64,000 bases of DNA from contig NZ_CP026681.1 of NCBI RefSeq assembly GCF_002949735.1, positions 1,178,001 to 1,242,000 of the forward strand. Reading direction: 5' to 3'. The translations under genes were made by a program, and so were the position numbers. This document shows, in pieces, positions 46,522-54,783 of this stretch (position 1 is the first letter of the stretch; the number at the start of each line of letters is the position of its first letter). The notes under the pieces are model-generated. The model was given only the letters and a program-made list of their open reading frames with translations, ran no database searches and had not been told where the DNA came from. The stretch comes from Nostoc sp. 'Peltigera membranacea cyanobiont' N6 (GTDB lineage Bacteria; Cyanobacteriota; Cyanobacteriia; Cyanobacteriales; Nostocaceae).

Positions 46522-47247
46522 ATGATAGATTGGCTTTACCGTTACCCACCTTTGTATTCCGGCATTTTACTCAAGCGTTACAAGCGGTTTTTTGCTGACG
46601 TTCAACTTACTTCTGGCGAAATAGTGACAGCACATTGTCCCAACACAGGGCCAATGACTGGAGTATCAACTCTTCAAAGTGCTGTACAGCTTTCCAAAAG
46701 TGATAATCTTAACCGCAAATTGGCTTACACTTTAGAACTAATTCAGGTACACGATAATGAGCCGACTTGGGTAGGCATAAATACTTTTTTGCCTAATCGG
46801 GTGGTAAAGTTAGCTTTGGCGCAACATCTTTTCCCGGAATTGGGCGAGTATAGCCAAATCAAGGGTGAAGTGGTTTATGGGCTAGATAAAAAAAGTCGAG
46901 TGGATTTTTTCTTGACGGGGAGTGATGAGGAACGCCCGATTTATTTAGAAGTGAAAAATACAACTTTGTCTGAGGGGAGATTAGCTTTATTTCCTGACAC
47001 AGAAACTACAAGAGGACAAAAGCACTTGCGAGAACTAATGGCGCTGCTACCTGTAACTCGTGCGGTGATGCTTTACTTTATCAATCGTGGTGATTGTACA
47101 GAGTTCTCACCTGGCGATCGCACAGATCCTGTCTATGGTAAATTATTACGGGATGCGATCGCTCTTGGTTTAGAAGTCTTGCCTTGCCGTTTTGACATTT
47201 CCCCCGAAGGTATCCGTTATTTGGGTTTGGCAAAACTAAAAATTTGA
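46522..47247 (+). CDS. sfsA: SfsA family protein (sugar fermentation stimulation protein)
   Basis: 241 residues from ATG 46522 (AAGG eight bases before; a more upstream frame opening at 46474 adds 16 unlike residues). LLKRYKRFFADVQL, TAHCPNTGPMTG, VDFFLTG, LEVKNTTL and FPDTETTRGQKHLREL are SfsA landmarks. The D...E-V-K pattern resembles a PD-(D/E)XK nuclease core. In E. coli it affects maltose metabolism; the biochemical role is not established. Confidence 0.92.
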   Translation: MIDWLYRYPPLYSGILLKRYKRFFADVQLTSGEIVTAHCPNTGPMTGVSTLQSAVQLSKSDNLNRKLAYTLELIQVHDNEPTWVGINTFLPNRVVKLALAQHLFPELGEYSQIKGEVVYGLDKKSRVDFFLTGSDEERPIYLEVKNTTLSEGRLALFPDTETTRGQKHLRELMALLPVTRAVMLYFINRGDCTEFSPGDRTDPVYGKLLRDAIALGLEVLPCRFDISPEGIRYLGLAKLKI

Positions 47248-47266
47248 TTACACCTAATTAAACAAT

Positions 47267-47297
47267 AAATCCATCTAGATATTGTCTAGATGGATTT
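47267..47297 (+). terminator. Terminator hairpin after sfsA
   Basis: A 13-bp perfect stem AAATCCATCTAGA / TCTAGATGGATTT with a short loop, ending in TTTGTTGG, 20 bp after the sfsA stop. Confidence 0.7.
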
Positions 47298-47402
47298 GTT
47301 GGTAGTTGGTATTTACTGGAAAATATCCAACCAGATTGTAATTAAGATACGACTATAGGTAGTCGCAGTCTCAGAAATAGTTTTTACTATTCTGAAGTTT
47401 GA

Positions 47403-47804
47403 TTATGCAGGAATCAAAACTGTGTCAATTACGTGGATGACACCGTTATCAGCAGCAACATCTGCTGTTGCAACTTTTGCATCATTGATTTTAACGCCAT
47501 TAGAAGCGTCAATTTTTACATCTGAACCTTCAACTGTTTTAGCTGTCTTCAGTTTAGCTACATCAGCAGCCAGTACTTTTCCTGAGACAACATGATAGGT
47601 CAAGATTTTCTTCAGCTTGGGAATATCTTTCAGTAATGCATCTACTGTACCTGCTGGAAGCTTGTTAAATGCTTCATCAGTAGGTGCAAACACGGTGAAT
47701 GGGCCATTACCATTCAGTGTACTTTCTAGACCAGCCGCTTGGATTGCTGCAATTAGTGTCTTGAAAGAACCATTGTTAGTAGCAGTGTCAATTATGTTGG
47801 CCAT
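47403..47804 (-). CDS. Fasciclin (FAS1) domain protein
   Basis: A 133-residue single FAS1 domain: SFKTLIAAIQAAGLESTLNG, GPFTVFAPTDEAFNKLPAGT (H1 motif), ILTYHVVSGKVLA, and a closing NGVIHVIDTVLIP (H2). No signal peptide is present, so in contrast to many FAS1 adhesion proteins it may be cytosolic or exported otherwise. Well-conserved, complete. Monocistronic. Confidence 0.93.
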   Translation of the reverse strand: MANIIDTATNNGSFKTLIAAIQAAGLESTLNGNGPFTVFAPTDEAFNKLPAGTVDALLKDIPKLKKILTYHVVSGKVLAADVAKLKTAKTVEGSDVKIDASNGVKINDAKVATADVAADNGVIHVIDTVLIPA

Positions 47805-48516
47805 GTGCTTTACCTAGTTCTGTGTAACTTGTTACAAATCTAAACTATTTTTCCATAAAAGCTATCTATCGTTAGACGTATGTCAAATAAAAATTTTTAT
47901 TGATACTATAAAAGTTTATATATATTTTTATACAAACAGAGAATTATATGTATATACCGCAGGCATGGCTGCTTCTTCCTTTTTCTACACATTAATAGGT
48001 GCGATCGCAGTTCACTAGTACCAATGCAGTACTCAAACTACCAATAAAGTCAGCCAATTAGCTAAATAGAATAGTTTTCTTGGTAATAATAAGTTTTTAG
48101 ATATTTATTCATTGTCTGATAGTTTTACAAAAAACCTATATAAAACAACCATTTCAGGGTATTTCTAAAATTTAGACGTGCTTACTCAGCTTTTTGTCAG
48201 GATTCGTTAACCAGAATTGTTGGTAATGAGTGGATTTAACTGATATTATTTCATCACTAAATACATTTCACTCGCTGTTTGTGTAATTTTACTTGGAAAT
48301 AATAAACGGCTCATCACACTAATGCTTTTAGCAATTGCGATCGCCATTTATTTCCAGAAATTTGTCATGCGTAGAAATTACGCCAAAACCGTCTCTAACT
48401 CACATTTATCCATATCCTCTGCATTCTGTGTGGTTGATTTTTCTGTTGCCTGTCCGTAAGTCAGGTATGTCAAAAATGAGACTTTTCGGTAATATTTTCC
48501 CCAAACTATAACTTTC
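47805..48516. other. Intergenic region upstream of the duplicated cassette
   Basis: AT-rich. The last about 270 bp (from 48240) resemble the region before the second ModA-like gene (from about 51310), including similar TTACT/TTTACTTGGA text and an identical ACTATAACTTTC just before the start codon. This suggests the promoter region was duplicated with the genes. No ORF of note. Confidence 0.5.
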
Positions 48517-49368
48517 ATGAACAGAAGAAGACTTATCGCTTGGATTGCTACGGCAGTTACCAGCATGACGTTGGTAATAGGCTTGCAGTTTGTCAATTTC
48601 TCGCCAGCACAATCTGCAACAACCCTTAATGTGTATGCGGCTGTCAGCTTAACAAACGCGCTCAATGCCATTAAAACTCAGTACCAAAATGCTAACCCGA
48701 CTATCAATATTGTTTATACGTTTGGTGCTTCTGGTACTTTACTGAGCCAAATACAAGCGGGAGCGCCAGCAGATATTTTCATTTCAGCTGCGACCGACCA
48801 AATAGATGTCTTGCAGAATTCAAGCCCAAGTAAATTGGTTTCAGGTAGCCGTAAAAACATTGCCAGAAACAGTCTAGTTTTGATTACACCTACGACACCT
48901 CCGATTAGTGCTGGTAGTGCTAGTCTCACTAGCATCAATGGTTTGACCAACGCCAATATTACTGGTATTGCGATAGGTGACTACACAGGTACTCCTCCAG
49001 TTGTACCAGCAGGAAATTATGCCAAACAAGTTCTCACTACCCGAGGTATTTTCAATACTGTTAGTTCTAAATTATCCCTTGCTCCCAATGTACGTGCCGT
49101 TTTAACTGCTGTTGAAAATAAAACTATCGTAGTTGGAGGTGTAAATAAAACTATTGACGCAGGTTTTGTTTACACAACTGATGCTTTCATTTCTAACAAA
49201 GTAAAAGTCGTAGAAACTGCCAAACCGTCAGAGAGCGATCCAATTGTCTATCCATTGGGTATACTCACCAGAACTACAGTTCTATCAACGGCACAGAGTT
49301 TTTCTACCTACTTAAGTGGTACTACTGCCCAGGGTATTCTTCGATCTAACCAATTTAAGGCACCTTGA
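48517..49368 (+). CDS. ModA-like periplasmic substrate-binding protein (copy 1)
   Basis: A 283-residue protein. A signal peptide (MNRRRLIAWIATAVTSMTLV) ends near SPAQSA. The mature part starts LNVYAAVSLTNALNAIKTQY and continues TFGASGTLLSQIQAGAPADI, the molybdate-binding ModA pattern with anion-contacting serines in AAVSL and GASGT. ADIFISAATDQID, AIGDYTGTPPVVPAGNYA and TIDAGFVYTTDA follow. Family role: binds molybdate or tungstate for an ABC importer. No modB/modC gene is in the window, so the importer or ligand is unknown. First gene of the cassette; the next gene starts 66 bp later. Confidence 0.85.
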   Translation: MNRRRLIAWIATAVTSMTLVIGLQFVNFSPAQSATTLNVYAAVSLTNALNAIKTQYQNANPTINIVYTFGASGTLLSQIQAGAPADIFISAATDQIDVLQNSSPSKLVSGSRKNIARNSLVLITPTTPPISAGSASLTSINGLTNANITGIAIGDYTGTPPVVPAGNYAKQVLTTRGIFNTVSSKLSLAPNVRAVLTAVENKTIVVGGVNKTIDAGFVYTTDAFISNKVKVVETAKPSESDPIVYPLGILTRTTVLSTAQSFSTYLSGTTAQGILRSNQFKAP

Positions 49369-49434
49369 TCGCCAGAAAGTAAATCAATCAAGTACTCGCT
49401 GTCGTTAATTTTGAACTATTTGGAGTAATGTTTC

Positions 49435-50010
49435 GTGAAGTTTACTAAAAAACTTTCAATTATTGTTTGTGGTTTAACCACTGCCTTCCTTCATACTGCT
49501 GTAATTACCAATACTTATAAATCAGCAGCACAAGCAGATGGAGCAAATCTGATTTATAACGGGGACTTTGAAATGGATCCTCTCGTAGATCCTAATGATG
49601 CTACCATTTCAAATCCTAATATTACAGGATGGGTTAAGTCTGGCGATCCGATAGATACAGCAATTATTAGAATTAGCAATTTTCCTTACACTGGGAACCA
49701 AGGGATATCGCTTGGTAACGTTTCAGACATTAGCTATCTATCACAGACTATCCCTACAGTTGATGGTCAATACTACCAACTGACTTACTATTTAGCATCA
49801 ACAGAGGAGGCACCCGATCTGAATAATAAATTTCAGGTTTTTATAGGTGCAAAGAAGGTTGATGTTAAAAAGGATATTGCTTTTCAAGGATACACGCAAT
49901 ACTCATTAGTTTTTAAAGCGAAAACAACATCCACAGAGATAAAGTTTGGTTCCAAAGCCAAGTTTGCGTTTTTATATTTGGATAATGTGAGTGTTAAAAC
50001 TATACCTTAA
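49435..50010 (+). CDS. Secreted beta-sandwich-like protein without PEP-CTERM (cassette 1)
   Basis: 191 residues; GTG start with TTGGAG upstream. Signal peptide MKFTKKLSIIVCGLTTAFLH to about AAQA. The mature domain opens LIYNGDFEMDPLVDPND and continues with GWVKSGDPIDT, GNQGISLGNVSDISYLSQTI and TSTEIKFGS...FLYLDNVSVK. The NGDFE...GW...YLDNVSV layout is that of galactose-binding-like (DUF642/CBM-like) jelly rolls. The protein stops at VSVKTIP, exactly where its paralogues continue with VPEPSAIGG, so the sorting tail is absent. Probably released outside the cell. Confidence 0.75.
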   Translation: MKFTKKLSIIVCGLTTAFLHTAVITNTYKSAAQADGANLIYNGDFEMDPLVDPNDATISNPNITGWVKSGDPIDTAIIRISNFPYTGNQGISLGNVSDISYLSQTIPTVDGQYYQLTYYLASTEEAPDLNNKFQVFIGAKKVDVKKDIAFQGYTQYSLVFKAKTTSTEIKFGSKAKFAFLYLDNVSVKTIP

Positions 50011-50110
50011 TATGAAGGGGGAAATTGAGTTTAATAAAACTAACTCTTCTAAACTAGGATGAAGCATTTAGCTTTCTTGACACTACTGAGAGTCAGCATG
50101 GATGTAACTA

Positions 50111-50248
50111 TAGCGGTTCTCATTTGCATGAAGTACATTTTTAAACCTCACCCCCAACCCCTCTCCAAAGCATCACACAGGGGAGTGTTTACGTGCCTCA
50201 AGTACGGGGTAAGGTTCAGACTGTATTGCACTGAAGTGATAACTGCTA
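50111..50248. mobile_element. 138-bp MITE with TA target duplication
   Basis: Ends TAGCGGTTCTCATTT and, at the right, the inverted GATAACTGCTA (related 15-bp inverted repeats), flanked by TA at 50109-50110 and 50249-50250. The matching spacer of the second cassette (around 53218-53225) reads GTAACTATCAC uninterrupted and is the empty site. TA duplication and TAGCRGTT ends fit IS630/Tc1-mariner-derived MITEs. Confidence 0.8.
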
Positions 50249-50299
50249 TATCAACTTGTCTTAATTGTCGAAAATTTAAATTATTAGGAGTCAAGTTTC

Positions 50300-50950
50300 G
50301 TGAAGTTAACTAAAAAACTCTCAATTATTGTTTTAAGTGTTACTACTACCTTAATTAGCACTGCTGTGATTACCAATACTTATAATGTAGCAGCAGAAGC
50401 GGCAGAACTCGTTAAAAACGGAAGCTTTGAATTCGACCCCCTCGTAGATCCTAACGATCCCAACGTTACAAATCCTAATGTTACAGACTGGATTAAATCT
50501 GGCGATCCTATCGATACATCATTAACTAAAATTAGCAATTTTCCTCAACATGATAGTGGTAATCAGGGCTTATCACTTGGTGGATTTGTAAACCTCAGCT
50601 ACATATCACAGACGCTTTCTACACAACCTGGTCAAAAATACGAACTTAGTTACTATTTAGCATCTGTAGATGAGGCCCCTTGGCTTGATAATCAATTTCA
50701 GACATTTGTAGGTGAAAATAAAATTTTTGATCAAAAAAACATTTCTTTTCAACCATACACGCAATATAAGTTCAATTTCACAGCAGACGCATTATCCACA
50801 GAGTTAAAATTTGGGAATGTGGATAAATATGCATTTCTCTACTTAGATGGTGTGAGTGTAAAAGCTGTGCCTGAACCATCAGCTATTGGAGGAGTAGCAG
50901 TTGCAGGATTACTAGGAATTTGGCTGAAGAAAAAGAAGGCGATTAGCTAG
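50300..50950 (+). CDS. PEP-CTERM secreted beta-sandwich-like protein (cassette 1)
   Basis: 216 residues; GTG start with AGGAG upstream. Signal peptide MKLTKKLSIIVLSVTTTLIS to about AAEA. The body is paralogous to the previous gene (VKNGSFEFDPLVDPNDPNVT, GNQGLSLGGFVNLSYISQTL, FLYLDGVSVK). It ends VPEPSAIGGVAVAGLLGIWL followed by KKKKAIS, a standard PEP-CTERM signal: motif, membrane helix and basic tail. By family knowledge exosortase cuts this tail and the protein goes to the surface or matrix. Confidence 0.82.
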   Translation: MKLTKKLSIIVLSVTTTLISTAVITNTYNVAAEAAELVKNGSFEFDPLVDPNDPNVTNPNVTDWIKSGDPIDTSLTKISNFPQHDSGNQGLSLGGFVNLSYISQTLSTQPGQKYELSYYLASVDEAPWLDNQFQTFVGENKIFDQKNISFQPYTQYKFNFTADALSTELKFGNVDKYAFLYLDGVSVKAVPEPSAIGGVAVAGLLGIWLKKKKAIS

Positions 50951-51474
50951 TGCATTAGGGCAAAAAAAGCGGCCAGCCTTGTTTTCTATATCTATTTACC
51001 TTGGGGAGATACGAGACACGAACAATATAGGAGAGACTTTTTCTGATGTTAGCGCTTGCGTCTTTGAAGGAGAAGGCTGGTCAATTTTTTCAGAGGTTAT
51101 ACACTACAAATAATAGTTATTTTTTGCCCCTATTGGAAAAGGTAAAAATTCAGTACCTAGAAGTAAAAATATAAAATTAATTTAGGATAATTGTTAGATT
51201 GAATAAGGATTTTTATTGGTGCAAGTGACCTGAGAAAACTACGAATTTATATTTAAATTGTCATGTCAGGCTTTTTTACCAAATTATTTGGTATATACCT
51301 ACTTTAATGGTATGATCTCATCATTCTATCCCTTTTACTCTCTGTTTAAGTAAACTTACTGGAAAATTATCAATTTCCATTGTCGGAAACGCTTTGGGTA
51401 ATTCCGGCTTGGTTTTTTGTTTCCAGGTATCGATATATGCGAGTGATGGGATTTCATCTTAAACTATAACTTTC
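50951..51474. other. Spacer between the two cassettes
   Basis: Contains imperfect arms GGCCAGCCTT (about 50972) and AAGGCTGGTC (about 51071) about 90 bp apart, followed by AATTTTTTC; this may be a terminator-like or inverted-repeat structure. From about 51310 it resembles the region upstream of copy 1. A short palindrome ACCAAATTATTTGGT lies near 51279. No ORF. Confidence 0.5.
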
Positions 51475-52329
51475 ATGAACAGAAGAAGACTTATCGCTTG
51501 GATTGCTACGGCAGTCACCAGCATGATGCTGGTAATAGGCTCCCAGTTTGTCAATTTATCGCCAGCAAACTCCACAACTACACTTAACGTGTTTGCGGCT
51601 TCTAGCTTAACAAACGCGATGAATGACATTAAGACTCAGTACCAAAGTGCTAACCCAAGTGTCAACGTTGTTTATACGTTTGGTGCTTCTGGTACCTTAC
51701 TTAGCCAAATACAAGCAGGAGCAGCAGCAGATATTTTCATTTCTGCTGCCACCGACCAAATAGATGTCTTGCAGAATGCAACCCCAAGTAAATTGGTTGC
51801 AGGTAGCCGTAAAAATGTTGTCAAAAACCGTCTAGTTTTGATTGCTCCTACAACACCTCCTGTTAGTGCTGGTAGTGCTGCTCTCACTAGCTTCAATGGT
51901 TTGACTAACGCCAACATTACTGGTATTGCCATAGGTGATTACACAGGTACTCCGCCAGTTGTGCCAGCCGGAAATTATGCCAAACAAGTTCTTACTAGCC
52001 GAGGTATTTTCACTACTGTTAGTCCTAAAACATACCTCGCTAGCAATGTGCGTAATGTCTTAACTGCTGTTGAAAATAAAACTCTTGTAGTTGGAGGCGT
52101 AAGTAAAACTATTGATGCAGGTGCCGTTTACAAAACTGATGCTGCAATTTCTACCAAGGTAAGAGTTGTAGAAACTGCCCTAACAACAGAGAGCGATCCG
52201 ATTGTCTATCCACTGGGCATACTCGCCAACACTACAGTTTTATCGACAGCACAGAGTTTTTCTACCTACTTAAGTGGTACTACTGCCCAGAATATCTTCA
52301 AAAATACTTACGGGTTTATCTTGCCTTAA
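51475..52329 (+). CDS. ModA-like periplasmic substrate-binding protein (copy 2)
   Basis: 284 residues, closely similar to copy 1 (same first 17 residues MNRRRLIAWIATAVTSM, same GASGTLLSQIQAGA, AIGDYTGTPPVVPAGNYAKQ). Differences cluster in the hinge and C-terminal half (SRGIFTTVSPKTYLASNV, AAISTKVRVVETALTTESDP), so the copies may differ in ligand preference. The serine contacts in AASSL and GASGT are kept. Start-region DNA is nearly identical to copy 1 for over 50 bp. No ABC permease or ATPase adjoins. Confidence 0.85.
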   Translation: MNRRRLIAWIATAVTSMMLVIGSQFVNLSPANSTTTLNVFAASSLTNAMNDIKTQYQSANPSVNVVYTFGASGTLLSQIQAGAAADIFISAATDQIDVLQNATPSKLVAGSRKNVVKNRLVLIAPTTPPVSAGSAALTSFNGLTNANITGIAIGDYTGTPPVVPAGNYAKQVLTSRGIFTTVSPKTYLASNVRNVLTAVENKTLVVGGVSKTIDAGAVYKTDAAISTKVRVVETALTTESDPIVYPLGILANTTVLSTAQSFSTYLSGTTAQNIFKNTYGFILP

Positions 52330-52395
52330 TCACCACAAAGTAAATCGATCGAGTACTCGCTGTCGTTAATTTTGAACTATTTGGAGTTATGTCTT

Positions 52396-52998
52396 GTGAA
52401 GTTCACTAAAAAACTCTCAATTATTTGTTGTAGTTTGACTACTGCTCTCCTTAATACTGCTGTGATTACCAATACTTATAAGTCAGTAGCACAAGCAGAT
52501 GGATCAGAACTGATTACCAACGGGGGATTTGAAAACGATTCTCTTGTAGATCCGAATAATCCCAATGCTACAAATCCTAATATTACAGGATGGATTAAAA
52601 ATGGCGATCCGATAGATACATCAGGTACTAGGATTGACAATTTTGCTAACACTGGGACTCAAGGTTTATCGCTTGGTGGATTTTCAGACTTGAGCTACAT
52701 ATCACAAAATGTCCCTACAGTCGTTAATCAATACTACCGACTTACTTTCTATTTAGGATCAACAGAGGAAGCACCCGATCTTGATAATAAATTTCAGGCT
52801 TTTATACGTGAAAAGCCGGTTTGTACGAAAAATAATACTTCTCACCAACCCTACACACAATACACGTTTTATTTTCAAGCCAAAGAAACATCCACCGAGA
52901 TCAGGTTTGCTTCCAAAGTCAAGTATGCATTTTTATATTTGGATGATGTGAGTTTCAAATCTATAGATCAACTAGGGCAAAACTCTGTATGTGAGTGA
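52396..52998 (+). CDS. Secreted beta-sandwich-like protein without PEP-CTERM (cassette 2)
   Basis: The GTG at 52396 matches the paralogues' start (200 residues, KFTKKLSIICCSLTTALL) and is preceded by TTTGGAG; a TTG at 52372 is further upstream. Same domain as the first member of cassette 1 (LITNGGFENDSLVDPNNPNA, GTQGLSLGGFSDLSYISQNV, FLYLDDVSFK). After the final strand it ends SIDQLGQNSVCE, unrelated to a PEP-CTERM. It contains four cysteines, two of them in the mature region near PVCTKNN and VCE. Confidence 0.75.
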   Translation: MKFTKKLSIICCSLTTALLNTAVITNTYKSVAQADGSELITNGGFENDSLVDPNNPNATNPNITGWIKNGDPIDTSGTRIDNFANTGTQGLSLGGFSDLSYISQNVPTVVNQYYRLTFYLGSTEEAPDLDNKFQAFIREKPVCTKNNTSHQPYTQYTFYFQAKETSTEIRFASKVKYAFLYLDDVSFKSIDQLGQNSVCE

Positions 52999-53274
52999 CA
53001 ATCCTGGGAGTAAATAAGCCACAGAGCACGAGCTAACAATCACCCTCTTAAAATCCCAAGCGATATCTGGCTCTAGAGTGTTGAGAATTCCACTTAAATT
53101 CATCTGATTAAAAACTCCATCATCGGTTTATGGAGAGATTATCTATGGTAAATAGCTAACTCTTATCAACCTAGATAAAGTGTTTATTTTCTTGACACCA
53201 ATTAGAGCCAGCAAAAATGTAACTATCACCTTGTTTGAATTGTCGGAATTTGGAATTATTTGGAGTCAACTTTC

Positions 53275-53964
53275 ATGAAATTAACTAAAAAACTTTCAAT
53301 TATTGTTTTTAGTTTTACTACTACCTTCGCTAGTACTGCTATGATTACTGGTACTTATATTCCAGTAGCACAAGCACAACAATATAATCCCAACTATGTT
53401 GTAGATCCTCAAGACCGGGTTTTTAACGGAGGATTTGAAGTCGATCCCCTCGTAGATCCTAATAATCCCAACACTACAAATCCCAATATTACAGGATGGA
53501 ATAAATCTGGCGATCCGTTTGATACATCAGGAATTAAAATTAGCAATTTTCCCCAAAGTGGTAATCAAGGTTTAGCGATTGGTTCATTTGTAAATCCTGC
53601 TTACATATCCCAGAATCTGGCTACGACTATCGGTAGTAACTATAATCTCAGTTTCTCTTTAGGAACAGATGAAGATAGCAGTCAAGTTGATAATATATTT
53701 CAGGCATTTATCGATGAAAGTAAAGTTTTTGAGAAAACAAATAGTATAAATACTGCTGGAAATCCCTTCACACAATATGACTTGAGTTTTGTGGCGACAA
53801 AATCATCTACAGAATTGAAATTGGGTGGTAGAGCTAGCTATGGTTTTTTATACTTGGATAGTGTGAGTGTAACACCTGTGCCTGAACCATCAGCTATTGG
53901 AGGAATAGTAGTTACTGCTGGATTATTGGGAATATGCCTGAAGAGAAAGAAAGCAATTAGCTAA
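53275..53964 (+). CDS. PEP-CTERM secreted beta-sandwich-like protein (cassette 2)
   Basis: ATG 53275 aligns with the paralogues (229 residues; TTG at 53260 is in frame but less likely) and has TTGGAG upstream. Signal peptide MKLTKKLSIIVFSFTTTFAS to about AQAQ. Mature domain: VFNGGFEVDPLVDPNNPNTT, GNQGLAIGSFVNPAYISQNL and FLYLDSVSVT. It closes with VPEPSAIGGIVVTAGLLGIC and KRKKAIS, a PEP-CTERM signal. A 13-residue insertion after the signal peptide (NPNYVVDPQDR) distinguishes it from copy 1. Confidence 0.82.
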   Translation: MKLTKKLSIIVFSFTTTFASTAMITGTYIPVAQAQQYNPNYVVDPQDRVFNGGFEVDPLVDPNNPNTTNPNITGWNKSGDPFDTSGIKISNFPQSGNQGLAIGSFVNPAYISQNLATTIGSNYNLSFSLGTDEDSSQVDNIFQAFIDESKVFEKTNSINTAGNPFTQYDLSFVATKSSTELKLGGRASYGFLYLDSVSVTPVPEPSAIGGIVVTAGLLGICLKRKKAIS

Positions 53965-53992
53965 AAAGAATAGCTCTTTTTTGTCACTTTCA

Positions 53993-54081
53993 GAAAACAA
54001 TAGAGCGTAGACGCATAGCGACTTGTCTTTAGACATCGCTACACAATCTTAATGGAAAAGATGCGATCGCTCTATTGTTTC
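53993..54081. repeat. Nested inverted repeat
   Basis: The outer arms GAAAACAATAGAGCG and CGCTCTATTGTTTC enclose an inner TAGCGACTTGTC/GACATCGCTA hairpin, total 89 bp. It lies between the cassette and a gene scar and may be a small MITE. Confidence 0.65.
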
Positions 54082-54091
54082 TATAGTTCAC

Positions 54092-54290
54092 TCAAATTTG
54101 ATAGTCCAATGCAACTAAAACTCTGCCACAATGCTGATTTGCGGGTACAGCTTCCGGCATCTTTTTTGGTTGTGGTAAGTTGAGGTTTTTCATGAGTTCG
54201 ATGAACTGGTTGCGGCTGCATCCGGCAAACCGGGGATTCCAGGATTTTTCCTCGCCAATGGTGGATACTGTCTGTCCTTTTACCCGCCGG
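54092..54290 (-). pseudogene. Fragment of a persulfide dioxygenase-like (MBL-fold) gene, C-terminal part
   Basis: The minus strand reads VKGQTVSTIGEEKSWNPRFA, then FIELMKNLNLPQPKKMPEAV and PANQHCG. This is the C-terminal signature of ETHE1-like persulfide dioxygenases (TVSTIGEEKxxNPR, NLNLPxPKKIxxAVPANxxCG). All metal-binding N-terminal parts are absent; upstream DNA switches abruptly to a different gene. Nonfunctional remnant. Confidence 0.7.
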
Positions 54291-54536
54291 TACATTCAAC
54301 AAGTGACAATCTACTGGTGTCCCATAAGCAACTCCTCTACCAACTTCAGAATTACGTTCAATCAACTTGATGGACAATGGTATGGTTGCGTTGCGTAAAA
54401 GATTTGCTGCAACCAGAGAACCACTAAAGCCACCACCAGTAATGGCGATCGCAACTGGAGAAACGGTTAGGTTAAGAATATTATTGTTCATAGGATGTGT
54501 GAGTTGCACCGATAACTTTACCTCTGCAATTGTCAA
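54291..54536 (-). pseudogene. Fragment of an FAD/NAD(P)-binding protein gene, N-terminal part
   Basis: From an ATG at 54536 the frame encodes SPVAIAITGGGFSGSLVAAN, LLRNATIPLSIKLIERNSEV and GRGVAYGTPVDCHLLNVPAG, the dinucleotide-binding N-terminus of NAD_binding_9-type proteins (GGGFSG). At about 54295 the similarity stops; the frame then runs over the dioxygenase fragment in the wrong phase. The two fragments are joined head to tail, evidence of a deletion between once separate genes. Confidence 0.7.
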
Positions 54537-54660
54537 TATTTTCTGACATTACTAGCATTCAACTTTCAGATAATGTTTGGCTTAACGTTATAAAAGCAAT
54601 ATAGAGTAGTCACAAATACAGTAGCTCTAAATCAGTTATGAGAAAATAATCAGGTTGTGA

Positions 54661-54783
54661 ATGTCACTAAGTATTGGGTGCAAAATGTGGAGACGTTTGC
54701 TAACTGAATTGAACGAAGCCTATCGAAAACTTCGTGAAATCAAAAGCGCATTTACACACAAACTTATAAGGGAATTAAAATGA
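54661..54783 (+). CDS. Possible 40-residue leader ORF overlapping the 2TM gene
   Basis: Reads MSLSIGCKMWRRLLTELNEA, YRKLREIKSAFTHKLIRELK. Its stop overlaps the next gene's start as ATGA, a classic coupling arrangement. It is basic and helical. No strong ribosome site lies before the first ATG (a second ATG is at 54685). May be a real small protein or a translated leader. Confidence 0.4.
   Translation: MSLSIGCKMWRRLLTELNEAYRKLREIKSAFTHKLIRELK

Noticed and set aside
48517..52329. Complete molybdate ABC transporter operon
   Set aside because: Only ModA-like binding proteins are present; no permease or ATPase gene is in the window.
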